59,697 nt of DNA from Yersinia rohdei ATCC 43380 (GTDB taxonomy: Bacteria > Pseudomonadota > Gammaproteobacteria > Enterobacterales > Enterobacteriaceae): NCBI RefSeq assembly GCF_000173775.1, contig NZ_ACCD01000026.1:1-59697 (forward strand), read 5' to 3'. A program made the position numbers and the translations under genes. Positions 59,041 through 59,697 of the stretch are shown one piece after another; positions within the stretch are counted from its first letter, which is position 1; each line of letters begins with the position of its first letter. A model generated the notes under the pieces. The model saw only the letters and a program-made list of their open reading frames with translations. It did not search any database and was not told the DNA's origin.

Positions 59041-59697
59041 TTAAAAATCGGCTTCACATTTGAAATGCAGTGCCGTCCCCAGCTCCGGGTGAGTAATGTA
59101 TAATTCCTGTGCATGTAACTGCAACCGGGATGCCATAGCTTTGGCCTCTGGGGGAGCATAAAATCCATCACCCAAGATGGGATGCCCGATAGACAGCATA
59201 TGAACCCGCAATTGATGTGAACGCCCAGTAATAGGGGATAACTGCACTCGCGTACTGCCGTCAGCATCGCGTGATAACACCTGATACTCGGTTTGTGAAG
59301 ATTTACCGGTTTCATAGCAAACTTTCTGTTTTGGTCGGTTGGGCCAATCACAGATTAAAGGCAGGTCGATAAGGCCTTCATCTTGCGCCAAATGTCCCCA
59401 AACACGCGCCACATAAGACTTTTTCGGCTCACGTTCACGAAATTGGCGTTTAAGCTCGCGCTCGGCGGCTTTGGTTAGTGCCACCACCATCACACCACTG
59501 GTTGCCATATCCAGCCGATGAACAGATTCAGCGGTGGGGAAATCAGCCAGAATACGGGTCATGATACTGTCTTTATTCTCCGGCGCACGCCCCGGCACGG
59601 AAAGTAACCCGCTAGGTTTATTAACCACCATGATGTGTTCATCCTGATAGAGGATGTTTAACCAAGGGGTGCGTGGAGGGTTATAGGGTTCCATCAT
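59041..59697 (-). CDS. rluA: 23S rRNA/tRNA pseudouridine synthase RluA
   Basis: 218 residues visible (E. coli RluA 219). It makes pseudouridine at 746 of 23S rRNA and 32 of several tRNAs. The catalytic Asp is in HRLDMATSGVMVVA near residue 62, and KPSGLLSVPGR and ITGRSHQLRVHM are family motifs. The frame begins with two ATG codons at the window edge (59697 and 59694). The gene is probably complete, but a start just outside cannot be excluded. Confidence 0.97.
   Translation of the reverse strand: MMEPYNPPRTPWLNILYQDEHIMVVNKPSGLLSVPGRAPENKDSIMTRILADFPTAESVHRLDMATSGVMVVALTKAAERELKRQFREREPKKSYVARVWGHLAQDEGLIDLPLICDWPNRPKQKVCYETGKSSQTEYQVLSRDADGSTRVQLSPITGRSHQLRVHMLSIGHPILGDGFYAPPEAKAMASRLQLHAQELYITHPELGTALHFKCEADF

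Overview
The window is a chromosomal segment of a Yersinia, most likely of the Y. enterocolitica group. Three things point there: the E. coli-like gene order across the 0-minute region (slt-trpR-...-arcA-thrLABC-talB-mog-satP-dnaKJ-nhaAR-rpsT-ribF-ileS-lspA-fkpB-ispH-dapB-carAB-folA-apaHG-rsmA-pdxA-surA-lptD-djlA-rluA), the HmsCDE-type c-di-GMP module, and an exported beta/gamma-crystallin protein of the kind known from Y. pestis. Almost all of it is core genome. No tRNA, rRNA, transposase, prophage gene or CRISPR array was seen.

Layout. 1-1679: AT-rich accessory DNA, with the 3' end of an unknown gene and an unknown multi-spanning membrane protein. 1680-2012: a composite of intergenic repeats. 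2013-4440: the yfiRNB (hmsCDE) operon, which controls a membrane diguanylate cyclase. 4638-7346: a P-type cation ATPase. 7856-13344: slt, trpR, yjjX, gpmB, rob and creA. 13405-15258: arcA, the divergent small ORF yjjY, an FNR-like site and the thr leader/attenuator. 15259-19943: thrABC. 19999-22888: yaaA, talB and mog. 23221-27102: an accessory pocket with an MHS-type transporter and the 812-residue exported crystallin/GNAT protein. 27381-34076: satP, the heat-shock operon dnaKJ behind a clear sigma-32 promoter, and nhaAR. 34495-40888: rpsT diverging from the ribF-ileS-lspA-fkpB-ispH operon. 41305-47009: dapB and carAB. 47208-49874: a LysE-family exporter, yjjPB and folA. 49963-56778: the leftward lptD-surA-pdxA-rsmA-apaG-apaH operon. 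56963-59697: djlA, an AT-rich gene for a lyase-like jelly-roll protein, and rluA at the edge.

The genes group into amino-acid and pyrimidine supply (thr, dap, car, trpR), outer-membrane and envelope assembly (lptD, surA, lspA, slt), protein folding (dnaKJ, djlA, fkpB, surA), translation (ileS, rpsT, rsmA, rluA) and ion or solute transport (nhaA, satP, P-type ATPase, MHS, LysE, YjjPB). Several database-style starts are corrected here by family alignment and ribosome-binding sites. rpsT and carA start at TTG; nhaA and probably yjjB start at GTG.

The least-understood content is in three AT-rich genes. These are the exported crystallin/GNAT fusion (24664-27102), the heparinase/alginate-lyase-like jelly-roll protein (57880-58860) and the polytopic membrane protein (267-1679). 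All functional calls come from reading the sequence and from remembered family features; no database search was run.
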